Assembly (NCBI RefSeq): GCF_900156605.1
Contig: NZ_FTOA01000004.1
Location: forward strand, 310,001-374,000
DNA: 64,000 nucleotides
Source of the DNA: Insolitispirillum peregrinum
Lineage (GTDB): Bacteria > Pseudomonadota > Alphaproteobacteria > Rhodospirillales > Rhodospirillaceae
Direction: 5' to 3'
The position numbers and the translations under genes are program-made. A model generated the notes under the pieces. The model was not told the DNA's origin. It did not search any database and was given only the letters and a program-made list of their open reading frames with translations. Shown here piece by piece: positions 16,894-26,497 of this stretch (the stretch's first letter is position 1; the number at the start of each line of letters is the position of its first letter).

Positions 16894-18366
16894 ATGGCTG
16901 GCAGAATACACAAAAGCCGTTGTCATCAACACAGGTATCCCCTGTATCACAGCATCCTGTCCTGCCTGTTGCTCCTGCTGCCGGCCTTCTGTGTTTCTGG
17001 CCCCGCCCGGGCCGGAACAGTGGCGCTGACCACCGCCGAGCAGGCCTATCTGAACAGCCATCCGGTCATCACCTATTGCGCCGACCCCGACTGGGAACCG
17101 TTCGAGGTGATCACCGCCGACGGTCAACATGTCGGCATCGCCGCCGACCTGCTGCGTCTGGCCGCCGAGCGGGCCGGTGTCCACTTACAACTGGTGATCA
17201 CCCGCAGCTGGGATGAAACGCTGGCAGCCTCGAAAAGCGGGCGCTGCACCCTGCTCAGTTTCCTGAACCAGTCCCCGGCGCGGGAACAGTGGCTGACCTT
17301 TACCGATCCGCTGTTCATTGACAGCAACGTGTTCATCACCCGCGAAGAGCATCCTTTCATCACCGACCCCCACGCCCTGAGCGGGGAAAGCATTGTCCTG
17401 CCCTATGGCACCTCGATCGAAGAACGGATGCGCACCGATTACCCCAACATCGGGATGATCACCGTCAACGACGAGAAAACCGCCATCGAAATGGTTGATG
17501 CCCGGCAGGCGGCAATGACCATGCGCTCGCTGATCATCGCCGCCTACACCATCCGGGCACAGGGCTATTTCAACCTGAAGATTGCCGGGCAGGTGCCCAA
17601 TTACGAAAACCGCCTGCGCATTGGCGTCGCCAAAGACCAGACCATTCTGCGCGACATCCTGAACAAGGGCATTGCCAGCATCACGCCGGTCGAACGCGAA
17701 GCGATCATCAACCGCTTTGTCAGCATCAATATCGAAACGGGCATCGACAGCACGATGATTATCCGGATCGTCGCCGTCGCAGGCGTGCTGGTGCTGCTGG
17801 TCCTGTTCTACGCCCTGCACCAGCGGGCGCTGGGGATCCGGCTGCGACAGGCCGCCCGCACCGATGCCCTGACCGGGCTGGCCAACCGGACGTGTCTGAA
17901 CGAGCTGTTCCCGACCGAAATTACTCGCGCCCACAGCACCGGCAAGCCGCTATCGGTGATCTTGCTGGATATCGACCATTTCAAGGCGGTCAACGACCAG
18001 TTCGGCCATCTGGCCGGGGATCAGGTGATCATCGGGGTTGCCACCCTGATCCGCCAGTCATTGCGGGCCAGCGATCTGGCGGTTCGCTGGGGCGGGGAAG
18101 AACTGTTGGTGCTGTGCCGCGATACCCCACCGCACGCCGCCCTGTCGCTGGCCGAACGGGTGCGGCAGGCGGTCGAACAGCATCCGTTTGGCGCACCGCC
18201 CCATGTCACCGTCAGTCTGGGGGTGGCCTCGCTGTGGCCCGACGAGCAGGGAGACTCCCTGCTGCAACGGGCCGACGACGCCCTGTATCACAGCAAGCGC
18301 GCCGGACGGAACCGGGTCACCATCGATCACGATGACCACGCCGGGTCGGCCAGAAACTGCCTTTGA
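16894..18366 (+). CDS. Membrane diguanylate cyclase with periplasmic solute-binding (SBP_bac_3) sensor
   Basis: This 490-residue protein has a signal anchor (about 19-41). A periplasmic extracellular-solute-binding family 3 domain follows (about 45-280; YCADPDWEPFEV, GIAADLLRLAAERAG), then a transmembrane helix (about 286-308) and a GGDEF domain (about 320-485). The active site is GGEEL (400-404), expected to be catalytically competent. RASD five residues upstream fits a c-di-GMP inhibitory I-site. It probably makes c-di-GMP in response to a small periplasmic ligand such as an amino acid. AGGA precedes the ATG by eight bases. No phosphodiesterase gene is adjacent. Confidence 0.9.
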   Translation: MAGRIHKSRCHQHRYPLYHSILSCLLLLLPAFCVSGPARAGTVALTTAEQAYLNSHPVITYCADPDWEPFEVITADGQHVGIAADLLRLAAERAGVHLQLVITRSWDETLAASKSGRCTLLSFLNQSPAREQWLTFTDPLFIDSNVFITREEHPFITDPHALSGESIVLPYGTSIEERMRTDYPNIGMITVNDEKTAIEMVDARQAAMTMRSLIIAAYTIRAQGYFNLKIAGQVPNYENRLRIGVAKDQTILRDILNKGIASITPVEREAIINRFVSINIETGIDSTMIIRIVAVAGVLVLLVLFYALHQRALGIRLRQAARTDALTGLANRTCLNELFPTEITRAHSTGKPLSVILLDIDHFKAVNDQFGHLAGDQVIIGVATLIRQSLRASDLAVRWGGEELLVLCRDTPPHAALSLAERVRQAVEQHPFGAPPHVTVSLGVASLWPDEQGDSLLQRADDALYHSKRAGRNRVTIDHDDHAGSARNCL

Positions 18367-18538
18367 AACGAACCACTGTTTTTCAGGAGTGAAACAGCAT
18401 CTTCTGTTCCGAAGTCTGGATAACTATGGTGATGGCCGCGCGCTGTGCGCTGGCTGGAGTTTGTGCGGAAAAAGGCGCTCCCGGTTTTTCCACACCACAA
18501 ACGACCGTAACAACAGCTCGCAACAAAAGGCAGTCCCC

Positions 18539-19615
18539 ATGCAAGCGCAGCAGAAACCCTATCGCATTGCCGTCATCCCCGGCGACGGCATCGGGCAAGA
18601 GGTGATGGTCGAAGGCGTCCGTACTCTGGAAACGGTCAGCAAGGCCCTGAACATCCCGTTGGTGCTCGACTGGTTCGACTTTGCCTCTTGCGACTACTAT
18701 CTGGCCCATGGCCGCATGCTGCCGGAAGACTGGTTTGAAACCCTCAGCACCTATGACGGGATCTTTTTCGGGGCGGTTGGCTGGCCGGAAAAGGTGCCGG
18801 ACCATATTTCGCTGTGGGGATCGCTGTTGCAGTTCCGCCGCTCGTTTGACCAGTACGTCAACCTGCGTCCGGTCCGCCTGATGCCCGGGGTGCCGTCGCC
18901 GCTGGCGGGCCGGGTGCCGGGGGATATCGACTTTTACGTCGTGCGCGAAAACACCGAAGGCGAATACACCTCGCTGGGCGGACGGATGTTTGAAGGCACC
19001 GACCGCGAAGTGGTGATTCAGGAAACGGTGATGTCCCGCCACGGCGTTGACCGCATCCTGCGCTATGCCTTTGACCTGGCCCAGAGCCGCCCGAAAAAGC
19101 ACCTGACCGCCGCCACCAAGTCGAACGGCATTGCCATCTCGATGCCCTACTGGGATGAACGCTGCGCCGCCATGGGGGCGCAATACCCGGACGTGCGGCA
19201 GGACAAGTACCACATCGACGCCCTGACCGCCCAGTTCGTGCTGCACCCCGACCGCTTTGACGTGGTGGTGGCCTCGAACCTGTTCGGCGACATCCTGTCC
19301 GATCTGGGTCCGGCCTGCACCGGCACCATCGGCATTGCGCCGTCGGCCAACATCAACCCCACCGGCGAACATCCGTCGCTGTTCGAGCCGGTCCACGGCT
19401 CGGCCCCGGATATCGCCGGTCAGGGCATTGCCAACCCGATCGGCCAGATCTGGACCGCCGCCATGATGCTGGATCATTTCGGCGAAAAGGCCGGTGCGGC
19501 GCGGATCATGTCGGCGATCGAACGGGTCCTGCTGTCCCCGACCAGCCGCACCCGCGATCTGGGCGGTTCGGCCAGCACCGAAGTCTGTGGCAAGGCGATT
19601 GCCAGCGAGATCTGA
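18539..19615 (+). CDS. dmlA: D-malate/tartrate dehydrogenase (decarboxylating), isocitrate/isopropylmalate dehydrogenase family
   Basis: This 358-residue beta-decarboxylating dehydrogenase has IAVIPGDGIGQEVM at the N-terminus, VVRENTEGEYTSLGGRMF, NLFGDILSDLGPACTGTIG (metal/substrate aspartates) and HGSAPDIAGQGIANP. The ENTEGEYTSLGG sequence and length fit the tartrate/D-malate branch better than LeuB. The reaction is D-malate (or tartrate) plus NAD+ to pyruvate (or oxaloglycolate). The ATG at 18539 begins the conserved N-terminus, although the frame is open much further upstream. A family A repeat follows 12 bp after the stop. Confidence 0.85.
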   Translation: MQAQQKPYRIAVIPGDGIGQEVMVEGVRTLETVSKALNIPLVLDWFDFASCDYYLAHGRMLPEDWFETLSTYDGIFFGAVGWPEKVPDHISLWGSLLQFRRSFDQYVNLRPVRLMPGVPSPLAGRVPGDIDFYVVRENTEGEYTSLGGRMFEGTDREVVIQETVMSRHGVDRILRYAFDLAQSRPKKHLTAATKSNGIAISMPYWDERCAAMGAQYPDVRQDKYHIDALTAQFVLHPDRFDVVVASNLFGDILSDLGPACTGTIGIAPSANINPTGEHPSLFEPVHGSAPDIAGQGIANPIGQIWTAAMMLDHFGEKAGAARIMSAIERVLLSPTSRTRDLGGSASTEVCGKAIASEI

Positions 19616-19627
19616 TAGGGCTCTCGA

Positions 19628-19795
19628 ACACGACAATAAGGGGAAAGGGTCCATGGAGCGCTGCTCCATACCTCGCTGGGGCCAGTCGGCCCCAGACCCT
19701 ATTCCTTTGAATTCAAAGAAAAAATAGGGGTCCGGGAGCATCGCCCCCCGGGCAGGTGCGGACGGCAGTCCGCCATTCTCCACCAACGGTCGTGT
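19628..19795 (+). repeat. Repeat A2 (family A, complete, 168 bp)
   Basis: The copy is bounded by ACACGAC (19628-19634) and GTCGTGT (19789-19795), a 7-bp terminal inverted repeat. Between them lie the GGAGCGCTGCTCC palindrome, GGGGCC-AGTC-GGCCCC-like stem, CCCTATT...AATAGGG stem and CGGAC-GGCA-GTCCG stem (19759-19772). It occupies nearly the whole gap between dmlA and xerD, which converge. Confidence 0.8.
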
Positions 19796-19811
19796 CCTGT
19801 GATGTGAAGCC

Positions 19812-20855
19812 TTACCTCTCCTTGCGCGGCCTCGGCGGTCCGGGAATACCGCGCTGTTTCTTTTTGATCAGATCAGCCATCCCGACCCCACCGGCCAACG
19901 GATGCGAGGCCGCGACCAGCGACTGCAACCGTTCATCCAGAACGTGGGTATAGATTTCGGTGGTGGCGATGTCGGCATGGCCAAGCATCTGCTGCACACT
20001 GCGCAGATCAGCGTCATGTGCCAACAGATGGGTGGCAAAGGAATGCCGCAGGACGTGGGGACTGAGCCGTTCGGCCGGCAGCCCCGCCCGTTCCCCGATC
20101 TCGGCCAGCATTTTGTAAAAACCATCGCGGGTCAGATGCCCGGCCTGTGCCGTCGGCGAGGGAAACAGGAACTTTTCAGCCTTTTTGCGCGTTTTCCCTC
20201 CCGGCAAGGTGGCCGGGCGATGGGGCAACCAGTCCTGAATCGCCTGCTGCGCCGCCGTCGTTAACGGCACCATCCGTTCCTTGGACCCCTTGCCCATCAC
20301 CACCAGCACGCTCTGGCCCCGAACAACCGCCGCCAGTGGCAGGGTCACCAGTTCGGTGACACGCAGCCCGGTGGCATAAAGGATTTCCACCAGCGCCCGC
20401 CGCCGGGCGATGGCGGTGGCAATCTGGTCGGCATCGGCGTCCGGGTTGGGCGCTTCACGGGCGGCCTCCAGCAAGGCGCGGACTTCGGCTTCGGTGAGAA
20501 ATTTCGGTAGCGGTTTGCCCAGACGCGGCGCGTCGAGGGTGGTGGTCGGGTCGCTGTCGCGCACCCGTTCGGCCAGCAGGAAATGATGGAACTGCCGCAG
20601 GGCCGACAAACGCCGGGCGGCGGTGCGGGCCGACAGGTCGCGGGCGGCCAGAGACTGGAGCCAGGCCCGCAAGTCCTCTTCGCGCCCGTGATCGGCCTCA
20701 ACGCCCCGACTGCCGAGGAACAGGGCCATGTCCAGCAGATCACGACGATAGGCGTCGATGGTCTGCGGGCTGGCCCCACGCTCGACGGCCATCATTTCAA
20801 GGAAGGCTTCGACGCGCAGCAGGCCGCTGCCGGAAACCGCTACCGCCTCCCCCAT
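19812..20855 (-). CDS. xerD: Site-specific tyrosine recombinase XerD
   Basis: This 347-residue protein has a SAM-like N-terminal core-binding domain (FLEMMAVERGASPQTIDAYR) and a catalytic domain. Active-site residues are visible: Arg in LYATGLRVTELVTL, Lys in GKGSKERMVPL, HxxR in SPHVLRHSFATHLL, and His/Tyr in MLGHADIATTEIYTHV. It resolves chromosome dimers at dif with XerC. It starts two bases after the upstream 618-residue gene ends, so it is the last gene of a three-gene unit, divergent from aroK as in related genomes. Confidence 0.93.
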   Translation of the reverse strand: MGEAVAVSGSGLLRVEAFLEMMAVERGASPQTIDAYRRDLLDMALFLGSRGVEADHGREEDLRAWLQSLAARDLSARTAARRLSALRQFHHFLLAERVRDSDPTTTLDAPRLGKPLPKFLTEAEVRALLEAAREAPNPDADADQIATAIARRRALVEILYATGLRVTELVTLPLAAVVRGQSVLVVMGKGSKERMVPLTTAAQQAIQDWLPHRPATLPGGKTRKKAEKFLFPSPTAQAGHLTRDGFYKMLAEIGERAGLPAERLSPHVLRHSFATHLLAHDADLRSVQQMLGHADIATTEIYTHVLDERLQSLVAASHPLAGGVGMADLIKKKQRGIPGPPRPRKER

Positions 20856-20857
20856 TC

Positions 20858-22714
20858 CTACAGCCCCGAGGCGATCGCCGCCTGCACCGCCAGAGCGCGG
20901 GCGTCAGCGGTCAAGCCAACCTGCCGCAAGCTGTCGATCATCAGGCTGAGGGCCCCATCGGACAGCGCAGCTACCGGCTGGCCATCGGCCACCAGCATCA
21001 CCAGTCCGATGGTTTCGCCAACGTGCTTTTGCCCGGCAGCCCGGATCAACGCCTGCCAGCGGCTGGCCGACGGCGTTTGACCCGCATCCCGCGCACTGGT
21101 GGCCCACAAATCGGCCCACAGGCCGGGGTCCAGACGATCGCCAACCGCTTGCAGCAAGGTCAGCAGGCGCTGTTCGCGCCGGGCGATATCCTCGCTCTTG
21201 CCCGCTTGTGCCTTGCGCCATGCCGCCAGCGCATCCGCCGACAGCCCGGAGGAAAAGCCATTGAACGCCAGACGATCCAGCAGGGCGGTCTGTGCGCCAT
21301 TGCTCTGACTTTGAGCCAGTTTCAGCCACGGGCGCGCCTGCTCTGCCGCTCCGCTGGCCAGCAAAATCCGCGCCGCCGTCCCGGCGAACCAGCCCAGATC
21401 GGGCGTGACCGGCATGGTCTGCACCATCGGCCCGTAGAGGCTGGCCGCCAGCAACGGCAGGGCGCGACTGTTGGCCTGCTCCCACGCTTTGGCCACCACC
21501 TGCGCCTGATCGGGCACCGACCCTTGCGCCTTCGCCCGCACCCACAACGCCGCCGTGGCCGCCGCAGACGGGTCCGCCGCCAGTGTTTCCAGCGGGCTGG
21601 CCGACAGCTTGCCCGCCAGTGCCGCCTTGTCATACAGCCCGGTCAGGGCTTCGCGCGACAGGGCAGCACGCTGGAACGCCTGTTCGCCCGCCACCGCCCG
21701 CATCAGGGGATCAATCTTGCTGGTGGCCGCCCCCTGCCCCGACAGGGCCAGCGTGCGCGCCAGCCAGGCGGGCGGCGACACCAGAACGCCGGTCGGGAGC
21801 GGCTTGCCACTGCTGCGCAACATCACCGCCGCCAGCGGTGTCGGGTCTTTCAGCGACTCCAGCGGCAGCACCTGCAAGCCGGACAGGCTTTCCGCCACCC
21901 AGAAGAACAGCGGATCGTTTTCCGCCTCGCCCTGATCGCGCAACAGGCCGGTCTGCATCGCCGCCCCGTCACCGTGACCAGCCAGATATTCGCAATAGAC
22001 CATCGCCTTTTGCCACGGCGTGCTGGCCGCCTGTTCCAGTTGTTGCCGCACGATGGCACAGGCAGACTCGCTATCGCCGTTGATCAGCAGGCTGTTGACC
22101 TGCGACAGGATCATCACCTCGCTGCGCGACTGGGCGGGGACCAGATCGACCAGCGCCCGCACTTCCTCGGTGTTGCCCAGCAGCAGCAACTGCCGGATGC
22201 GGGCTTCGAGGAAACTGCCATCCTTTCCCCCGGCAGCACTGCCGCCGCCCTGCGCCGGAGGCTCGCTGTTCAGAACCAGCATCCGCCGCTGCAGGTCACT
22301 CAGCGCCGGAACCTGCTGCGCCATCTGGGCCGCAATCAGTCGTTCGGCAAACCGGCGGCTGGTGGGGGTGCCATCGCTCCAGATATCGCCCGGCATTCCG
22401 GCCAGCCCCGGTTCGATCAGGCCCTTGCCGTCGATGGTCAGCGGACGCAAGTCCTTGACCTCGAACAGCGAGGCCCGGTTGCCTTCCGGTGCAGGTGCCG
22501 AGGGCGGAGGGGTCGGGGCTGGTGTGGCCGCAGGTGCCGGAACCGGTGCCGGAGCCGGAGCCGGAGCAGCAACCGGGACCCCGCCCTGATCCGCCGGAAC
22601 CAGCGACAACGGTTGTTGCGCCCCGGCCGGTCCGCCCGTCAGCACGCCGCTCACCATCACCCCGGCCACCAGACTGCCCCGGATGGCCCACCCCAGCCCC
22701 ACCTGCCGCATCAT
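20858..22714 (-). CDS. Conserved secreted hypothetical protein, Ala/Pro-rich, helical
   Basis: This 618-residue protein has a signal peptide ending near GAQQ (residue about 33). An Ala/Pro-rich linker follows (about 45-75, AP repeats), then a long mostly helical Leu/Ala/Gln-rich region. No catalytic motif was recognised. The segmental helical pattern could be TPR-like or Sel1-like, but clear repeats could not be aligned by eye. It lies between a 46-residue membrane protein and xerD with gaps of 9 and 2 bp, so the three are probably co-transcribed. Location is probably periplasmic. Confidence 0.75.
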   Translation of the reverse strand: MMRQVGLGWAIRGSLVAGVMVSGVLTGGPAGAQQPLSLVPADQGGVPVAAPAPAPAPVPAPAATPAPTPPPSAPAPEGNRASLFEVKDLRPLTIDGKGLIEPGLAGMPGDIWSDGTPTSRRFAERLIAAQMAQQVPALSDLQRRMLVLNSEPPAQGGGSAAGGKDGSFLEARIRQLLLLGNTEEVRALVDLVPAQSRSEVMILSQVNSLLINGDSESACAIVRQQLEQAASTPWQKAMVYCEYLAGHGDGAAMQTGLLRDQGEAENDPLFFWVAESLSGLQVLPLESLKDPTPLAAVMLRSSGKPLPTGVLVSPPAWLARTLALSGQGAATSKIDPLMRAVAGEQAFQRAALSREALTGLYDKAALAGKLSASPLETLAADPSAAATAALWVRAKAQGSVPDQAQVVAKAWEQANSRALPLLAASLYGPMVQTMPVTPDLGWFAGTAARILLASGAAEQARPWLKLAQSQSNGAQTALLDRLAFNGFSSGLSADALAAWRKAQAGKSEDIARREQRLLTLLQAVGDRLDPGLWADLWATSARDAGQTPSASRWQALIRAAGQKHVGETIGLVMLVADGQPVAALSDGALSLMIDSLRQVGLTADARALAVQAAIASGL

Positions 22715-22723
22715 TTGTCTGCC

Positions 22724-22864
22724 TTATTTCTGGAACCGTTCCGCCGGGATCTGCTTTTCCACCTGCGCCAGCGGCGGGTCCATATTCCACGTCGCCAGGA
22801 AGACGACGCCGCCCACCACAGCCACCAGCACCAGAATCACAATCAACCGAGTCAGGAAAGTCAT
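22724..22864 (-). CDS. Small single-pass membrane protein (46 residues)
   Basis: ATG at 22864, TAA at 22724-22726. The product begins MTFLTRLIVILVLVAVVGG, continues as a hydrophobic helix to about residue 25 and ends with a short polar tail, DPPLAQVEKQIPAERFQK. The stop is nine bases before the ATG of the 618-residue secreted protein, with the same strand and codon style. Small proteins ending in a similar VEKQIPAERF-like tail are, as I recall, found at this position in related alphaproteobacteria. Shine-Dalgarno support is weak. Function unknown; it may anchor or partner the downstream secreted protein. Confidence 0.65.
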   Translation of the reverse strand: MTFLTRLIVILVLVAVVGGVVFLATWNMDPPLAQVEKQIPAERFQK

Positions 22865-23186
22865 CGAACAACACTCTTGTTTGTGGCACCACCGGTCAGG
22901 CTGTCCCTGTCACCGGCCCGGACGAATTTTTGTCATCGAAGGGGGCAGTCTAGCACGGTAACCGTGGCTTTTCTGTGATCCGGCACAAGTCCGGGCCGCA
23001 AACAAAACACGGGGTAGCAGTTTACAGACGCCCCGTTAGCGCGGTAAAAGCGCAGGACAGATTTGGCGTGTCCCCCCTTTCCGATGCAGAAAGGCCAGAC
23101 AGTCTAGCTCCCCCTCAGGCGACTGGCAACGCACGCAAAAATGACAGACAGCATAAAAGGGCGGGGACGAAACGGGAGTGGTTGGC
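22865..23186. promoter_or_regulatory. Divergent gap between the xerD unit and aroK-aroB
   Basis: The 322-bp region contains no plausible gene. Promoters for both directions must lie here. A stretch from about 22970 to 23150 is comparatively A-rich, but no clear consensus promoter or operator was identified. Confidence 0.4.
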
Positions 23187-23795
23187 GTGAGTCAAGGTGA
23201 TGGTCAGACGGGCGGGCAGGACTCCCCGTCTTCCGGGCTGGGCCCCGAAGCCCCACTGGCGCGTTCAGTGGTGCTGATTGGCCTGATGGGTGCCGGAAAA
23301 AGTGTGGTCGGGCGTCGTCTGGCCAATGTCCTTGGCGTACCGTTCGTTGATGCCGATGCCGCCATCGAGGAAGCCGCAGGCTGTACCATTGCCGAAATCT
23401 TTGCCCGATTCGGCGAACCGGCCTTTCGCGAAGGGGAAACGCGGGTCATTTCGCGCCTGCTGGAAGGCCCGCCGTGCGTGCTGGCCACCGGCGGTGGCGC
23501 CTATATGAACGAAGACACCCGCCAGAACATCGCCGCCCATGGCACCGCGATCTGGTTGAAGGCCGACCTTGACCTGCTGGTCCGCCGCACCGCAGGCCGC
23601 AGCCATCGCCCGCTGCTGAATCAGGGTGATCCCCGCCAGATTCTCGGCGACCTGATGGCCCGCCGCTATCCGGTCTATGCCGGGGCCGATGTGGTGGTTC
23701 AGGTCAGCGATGAAAGCCCGGATGCCACCTGCCGCCGGGTGCTGAATGCCCTGATCGGCCATCTGGGTCACCGCCTGCCCTTGGCGATCCCGTAA
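23187..23795 (+). CDS. aroK: Shikimate kinase AroK
   Basis: This 202-residue kinase phosphorylates shikimate at the 3-position. Visible are P-loop [26 protein letters not shown] (shikimate/Mg aspartates), [10 protein letters not shown] and LATGGGAYM, and the lid [11 protein letters not shown]. The GTG at 23187 is preferred because GGGAG lies eight bases upstream; a GTG at 23178 would overlap that site. The N-terminus has about 25 extra residues before the kinase fold. aroB follows 47 bp downstream. Confidence 0.93.
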   Translation: MSQGDGQTGGQDSPSSGLGPEAPLARSVVLIGLMGAGKSVVGRRLANVLGVPFVDADAAIEEAAGCTIAEIFARFGEPAFREGETRVISRLLEGPPCVLATGGGAYMNEDTRQNIAAHGTAIWLKADLDLLVRRTAGRSHRPLLNQGDPRQILGDLMARRYPVYAGADVVVQVSDESPDATCRRVLNALIGHLGHRLPLAIP

Positions 23796-23842
23796 TTCTT
23801 TGCCACAGTTGTTTTTCCTTTTGACCTACAGCGAGCCGTCCC

Positions 23843-24973
23843 GTGTCTCCTGCCTCATCCCAGACTCTCCGCGTCGATCTTGGCGACCGGTCCTATGACA
23901 TCGTGATCGGCAGCGGCCTGCTGGCCGGTTGCGGCGAGGCCATTCGCGCCGTTTCCCGTGGCAAACGGGCCTTTATCGTCACCGATGACAACGTGGCCCC
24001 GCATTACCTCGATATCGTGCGCACCTCGCTGGAACAGGCCGGGATGCGCGTTGATCACGCGATCATGCCCGCCGGCGAACAGGCCAAAAGCTGGGACAAC
24101 CTCGGCAGGCTGCTTGATGCCATGCTGGCGGTGCGCAGCGAGCGCAAGACGATGGTGGTGGCGCTGGGTGGCGGCGTGATCGGCGATCTGGCCGGGTTTG
24201 CCGCCTCGATCCTGCTGCGCGGTGTTGATTTCGTGCAGGTACCGACCACCCTGCTCAGTCAGGTGGACAGCTCGGTCGGCGGCAAGACCGGCATCAATGT
24301 GACTCAGGGGAAAAATCTGGTTGGTACCTTTTACCAGCCGCGACTGGTGCTGGCCGATACCGCCGTCCTGCGCACCCTGCCCGTGCGCGAAGTTCTCGCA
24401 GGCTATGCCGAAGTCGCCAAATATGGCCTGATTGATGACCCCCACCTGTGGGACTGGCTGGAAAGCGGGGGTGGTGCGGCCATCGCCCGACTGGATGAAC
24501 AGGCCCTGCAACGGGCCATTCTCGCCAGTTGCACCGCCAAGGCGCGGGTGGTGGCCTCGGACGAACGCGAAAGCGGCGTGCGCGCCCTGCTGAATCTGGG
24601 TCACACCTTTGGTCACGCCCTCGAAGCCGAAGGCGGCTATGGCGGTCCGTTACTGCACGGCGAAGCCGTTGCCGTCGGGATGGTGATGGCCTTTGACCTG
24701 TCGGTCGCCATGGGCCTGTGCCCGCCTGCCGATGCCGCCCGCGTGCGTGCCCATCTGGCCGCCGTTGGCCTGCCGGTGGTCCCGCCGCAGGTCAACGGCC
24801 AGCCGATGAATGCCGAACGGTTGCTCGCCCACATGGCCAGCGACAAAAAGGTCTCTGACGGCAAGGTCACCTTTGTTCTGGCCCATGGTATTGGTCAGTC
24901 CATTCTGTGTCGTGACGTTGATCCGCCCCAGGTTCTTCAGGTGTTGCAGCAGGCCGTTACGGTCACCACCTGA
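23843..24973 (+). CDS. aroB: 3-Dehydroquinate synthase AroB
   Basis: This 376-residue NAD- and metal-dependent enzyme of the shikimate pathway has YDIVIGSGLL near the N-terminus, the GGGVIGDLAGFAAS nucleotide motif, QVPTTLLSQVDSSVGGKTGIN, and the metal histidines in LNLGHTFGHALE and LLHGEAVAVGM. The start is GTG at 23843 (AGCGAG upstream). It forms an operon with aroK and is followed by a terminator-like hairpin. Confidence 0.95.
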   Translation: MSPASSQTLRVDLGDRSYDIVIGSGLLAGCGEAIRAVSRGKRAFIVTDDNVAPHYLDIVRTSLEQAGMRVDHAIMPAGEQAKSWDNLGRLLDAMLAVRSERKTMVVALGGGVIGDLAGFAASILLRGVDFVQVPTTLLSQVDSSVGGKTGINVTQGKNLVGTFYQPRLVLADTAVLRTLPVREVLAGYAEVAKYGLIDDPHLWDWLESGGGAAIARLDEQALQRAILASCTAKARVVASDERESGVRALLNLGHTFGHALEAEGGYGGPLLHGEAVAVGMVMAFDLSVAMGLCPPADAARVRAHLAAVGLPVVPPQVNGQPMNAERLLAHMASDKKVSDGKVTFVLAHGIGQSILCRDVDPPQVLQVLQQAVTVTT

Positions 24974-24981
24974 TCCCTTTA

Positions 24982-25014
24982 CGCCCGTTTCCCGCTTGCG
25001 GAAACGGGCGTTTT
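24982..25014 (+). terminator. Hairpin with T-tract after aroB
   Basis: CGCCCGTTTCC (24982-24992) pairs perfectly with GGAAACGGGCG (25000-25010) around a 7-nt loop and is followed by TTTTC. It separates aroB from corC, whose start is 40 bp further on. Readthrough is possible. Confidence 0.8.
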
Positions 25015-25053
25015 CTTTCCTCTTCCCACTTAACCATAAGGATGCCCTGAACG

Positions 25054-26379
25054 ATGGATGAGGCGATAAGTAGCGGTTCTCTGGAAACCGTTCTGCTGGT
25101 TGCCGGTATTATTCTGGTGTTGCTGGCGCTGTCGGCCCTGTTTTCCGGTGCCGAGACAGCCCTGACTGCCGTCTCGCGACCATTGATGCACGAGCTGGAA
25201 AAAGACGGCAACACCCGGGCAGCGATGGTCACCCGCCTGCTCGACAAGCGGGAACGCCTGATCGGAACCCTGTTGCTGGGCAACAATCTGGTCAACATTT
25301 CCTCATCCGCCCTTGCCACCAGCCTGTTGATGAAGCTGTTCGGGCAGGCAGGCGTCGTCTATGCCACGGTGGTGATGACCATCATGGTGCTGATCTTTTC
25401 CGAAATCCTGCCGAAAATGATCGCCCTGAATTCGGTCAACAGTGTCGCCCTGCGGCTGGCCCCGATCATGCGCGTTCTGGTATGGGTGCTGGCACCAGTG
25501 GTCAGCGTCATGCAGGCCATTGTCCAGCTGATCATCCGTATCATTCTGCCAAACCGGGGACAAAACCGCTCGGCAGCGATGATGATGGCCGAACTGCGCG
25601 GCGTGATTGACCTGCACACCCGCGAAATGGCCGACCAGTCACCGGAAATCCACCACGAGCGCGCCATGCTGCGCAGCGTGCTGGATCTGGCGGACGTCGA
25701 AGTGTCGGAAATCATGATCCATCGCCGGAACATCATGACCATCGACGCCGATCAGCCGATTCGGGCGATCATCGAACAGGTTTTCAGCAGCCCCTACACC
25801 CGGTTGCCCCTGTACCGCGACAAGCCCGACAACATCGTCGGCGTGATCCATGCCAAGGTTCTGGCCCGCGCCGTTCAGGAACACACCGACCGGGGCACCC
25901 TCGATACCCTCGACATCATGGCGGTCGCAACGGCCCCGTGGTTCATTCCCGACGCCACCCGCCTGCTGGATCAGCTTCAGGCCTTTCGCGCCCGCCGCGA
26001 GCACTTTGCGCTGGTGGTTGACGAATACGGCACCCTGCAAGGCGTGGTGACGCTGGAAGACATTCTGGAAGAAATCGTCGGGGAAATCGCCGACGAGCAC
26101 GATATCACCGTGATGGGAATCCGTCCGCAGCCCGACGGCTCCTATGTCATCAACGGCGATGTCACCATCCGGGATATCAACCGACAATTTGACTGGGATT
26201 TGCCGGACGAAGAAGCCGCGACTCTGGCCGGTCTGATTCTGCATGAAAGCCGCTCGATCCCCGAAGTCGGACAGACTTTCCTGTTTTACGGCTTCCGGTT
26301 CGAAGTCCTGCGTCGTCAGCGCAACCAGATCACCGCCTTGAAAGTGATACGCTTGCCGTCTCGGGATGATGTGGAGTAG
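25054..26379 (+). CDS. CNNM/CorC (HlyC/CorC) family membrane transporter with CBS domains
   Basis: This 441-residue protein has an N-terminal CNNM (DUF21) membrane domain (about 1-195; FSGAETALTAVSRP, GNNLVNISSSALAT), paired CBS domains (about 205-330) and a C-terminal CorC_HlyC domain (about 345-435; GTLQGVVTLEDILEEIVGEI). Homologues affect magnesium/cobalt homeostasis; the hemolysin label is historical. AAGGA precedes the ATG. A gene for a stand-alone CBS protein follows, and this aroKB-corC linkage is common in alphaproteobacteria. Confidence 0.9.
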   Translation: MDEAISSGSLETVLLVAGIILVLLALSALFSGAETALTAVSRPLMHELEKDGNTRAAMVTRLLDKRERLIGTLLLGNNLVNISSSALATSLLMKLFGQAGVVYATVVMTIMVLIFSEILPKMIALNSVNSVALRLAPIMRVLVWVLAPVVSVMQAIVQLIIRIILPNRGQNRSAAMMMAELRGVIDLHTREMADQSPEIHHERAMLRSVLDLADVEVSEIMIHRRNIMTIDADQPIRAIIEQVFSSPYTRLPLYRDKPDNIVGVIHAKVLARAVQEHTDRGTLDTLDIMAVATAPWFIPDATRLLDQLQAFRARREHFALVVDEYGTLQGVVTLEDILEEIVGEIADEHDITVMGIRPQPDGSYVINGDVTIRDINRQFDWDLPDEEAATLAGLILHESRSIPEVGQTFLFYGFRFEVLRRQRNQITALKVIRLPSRDDVE

Positions 26380-26497
26380 TCCGACGGCTGAAAATATTTC
26401 TTGACCAAGATGGTCGGATATTATCCCCTATAGGTGGCGAAATGTTGACCCCGCCACCCGGAAGCTCCTGGTGTGGCTTTGGCGGAGGATAGGATCC

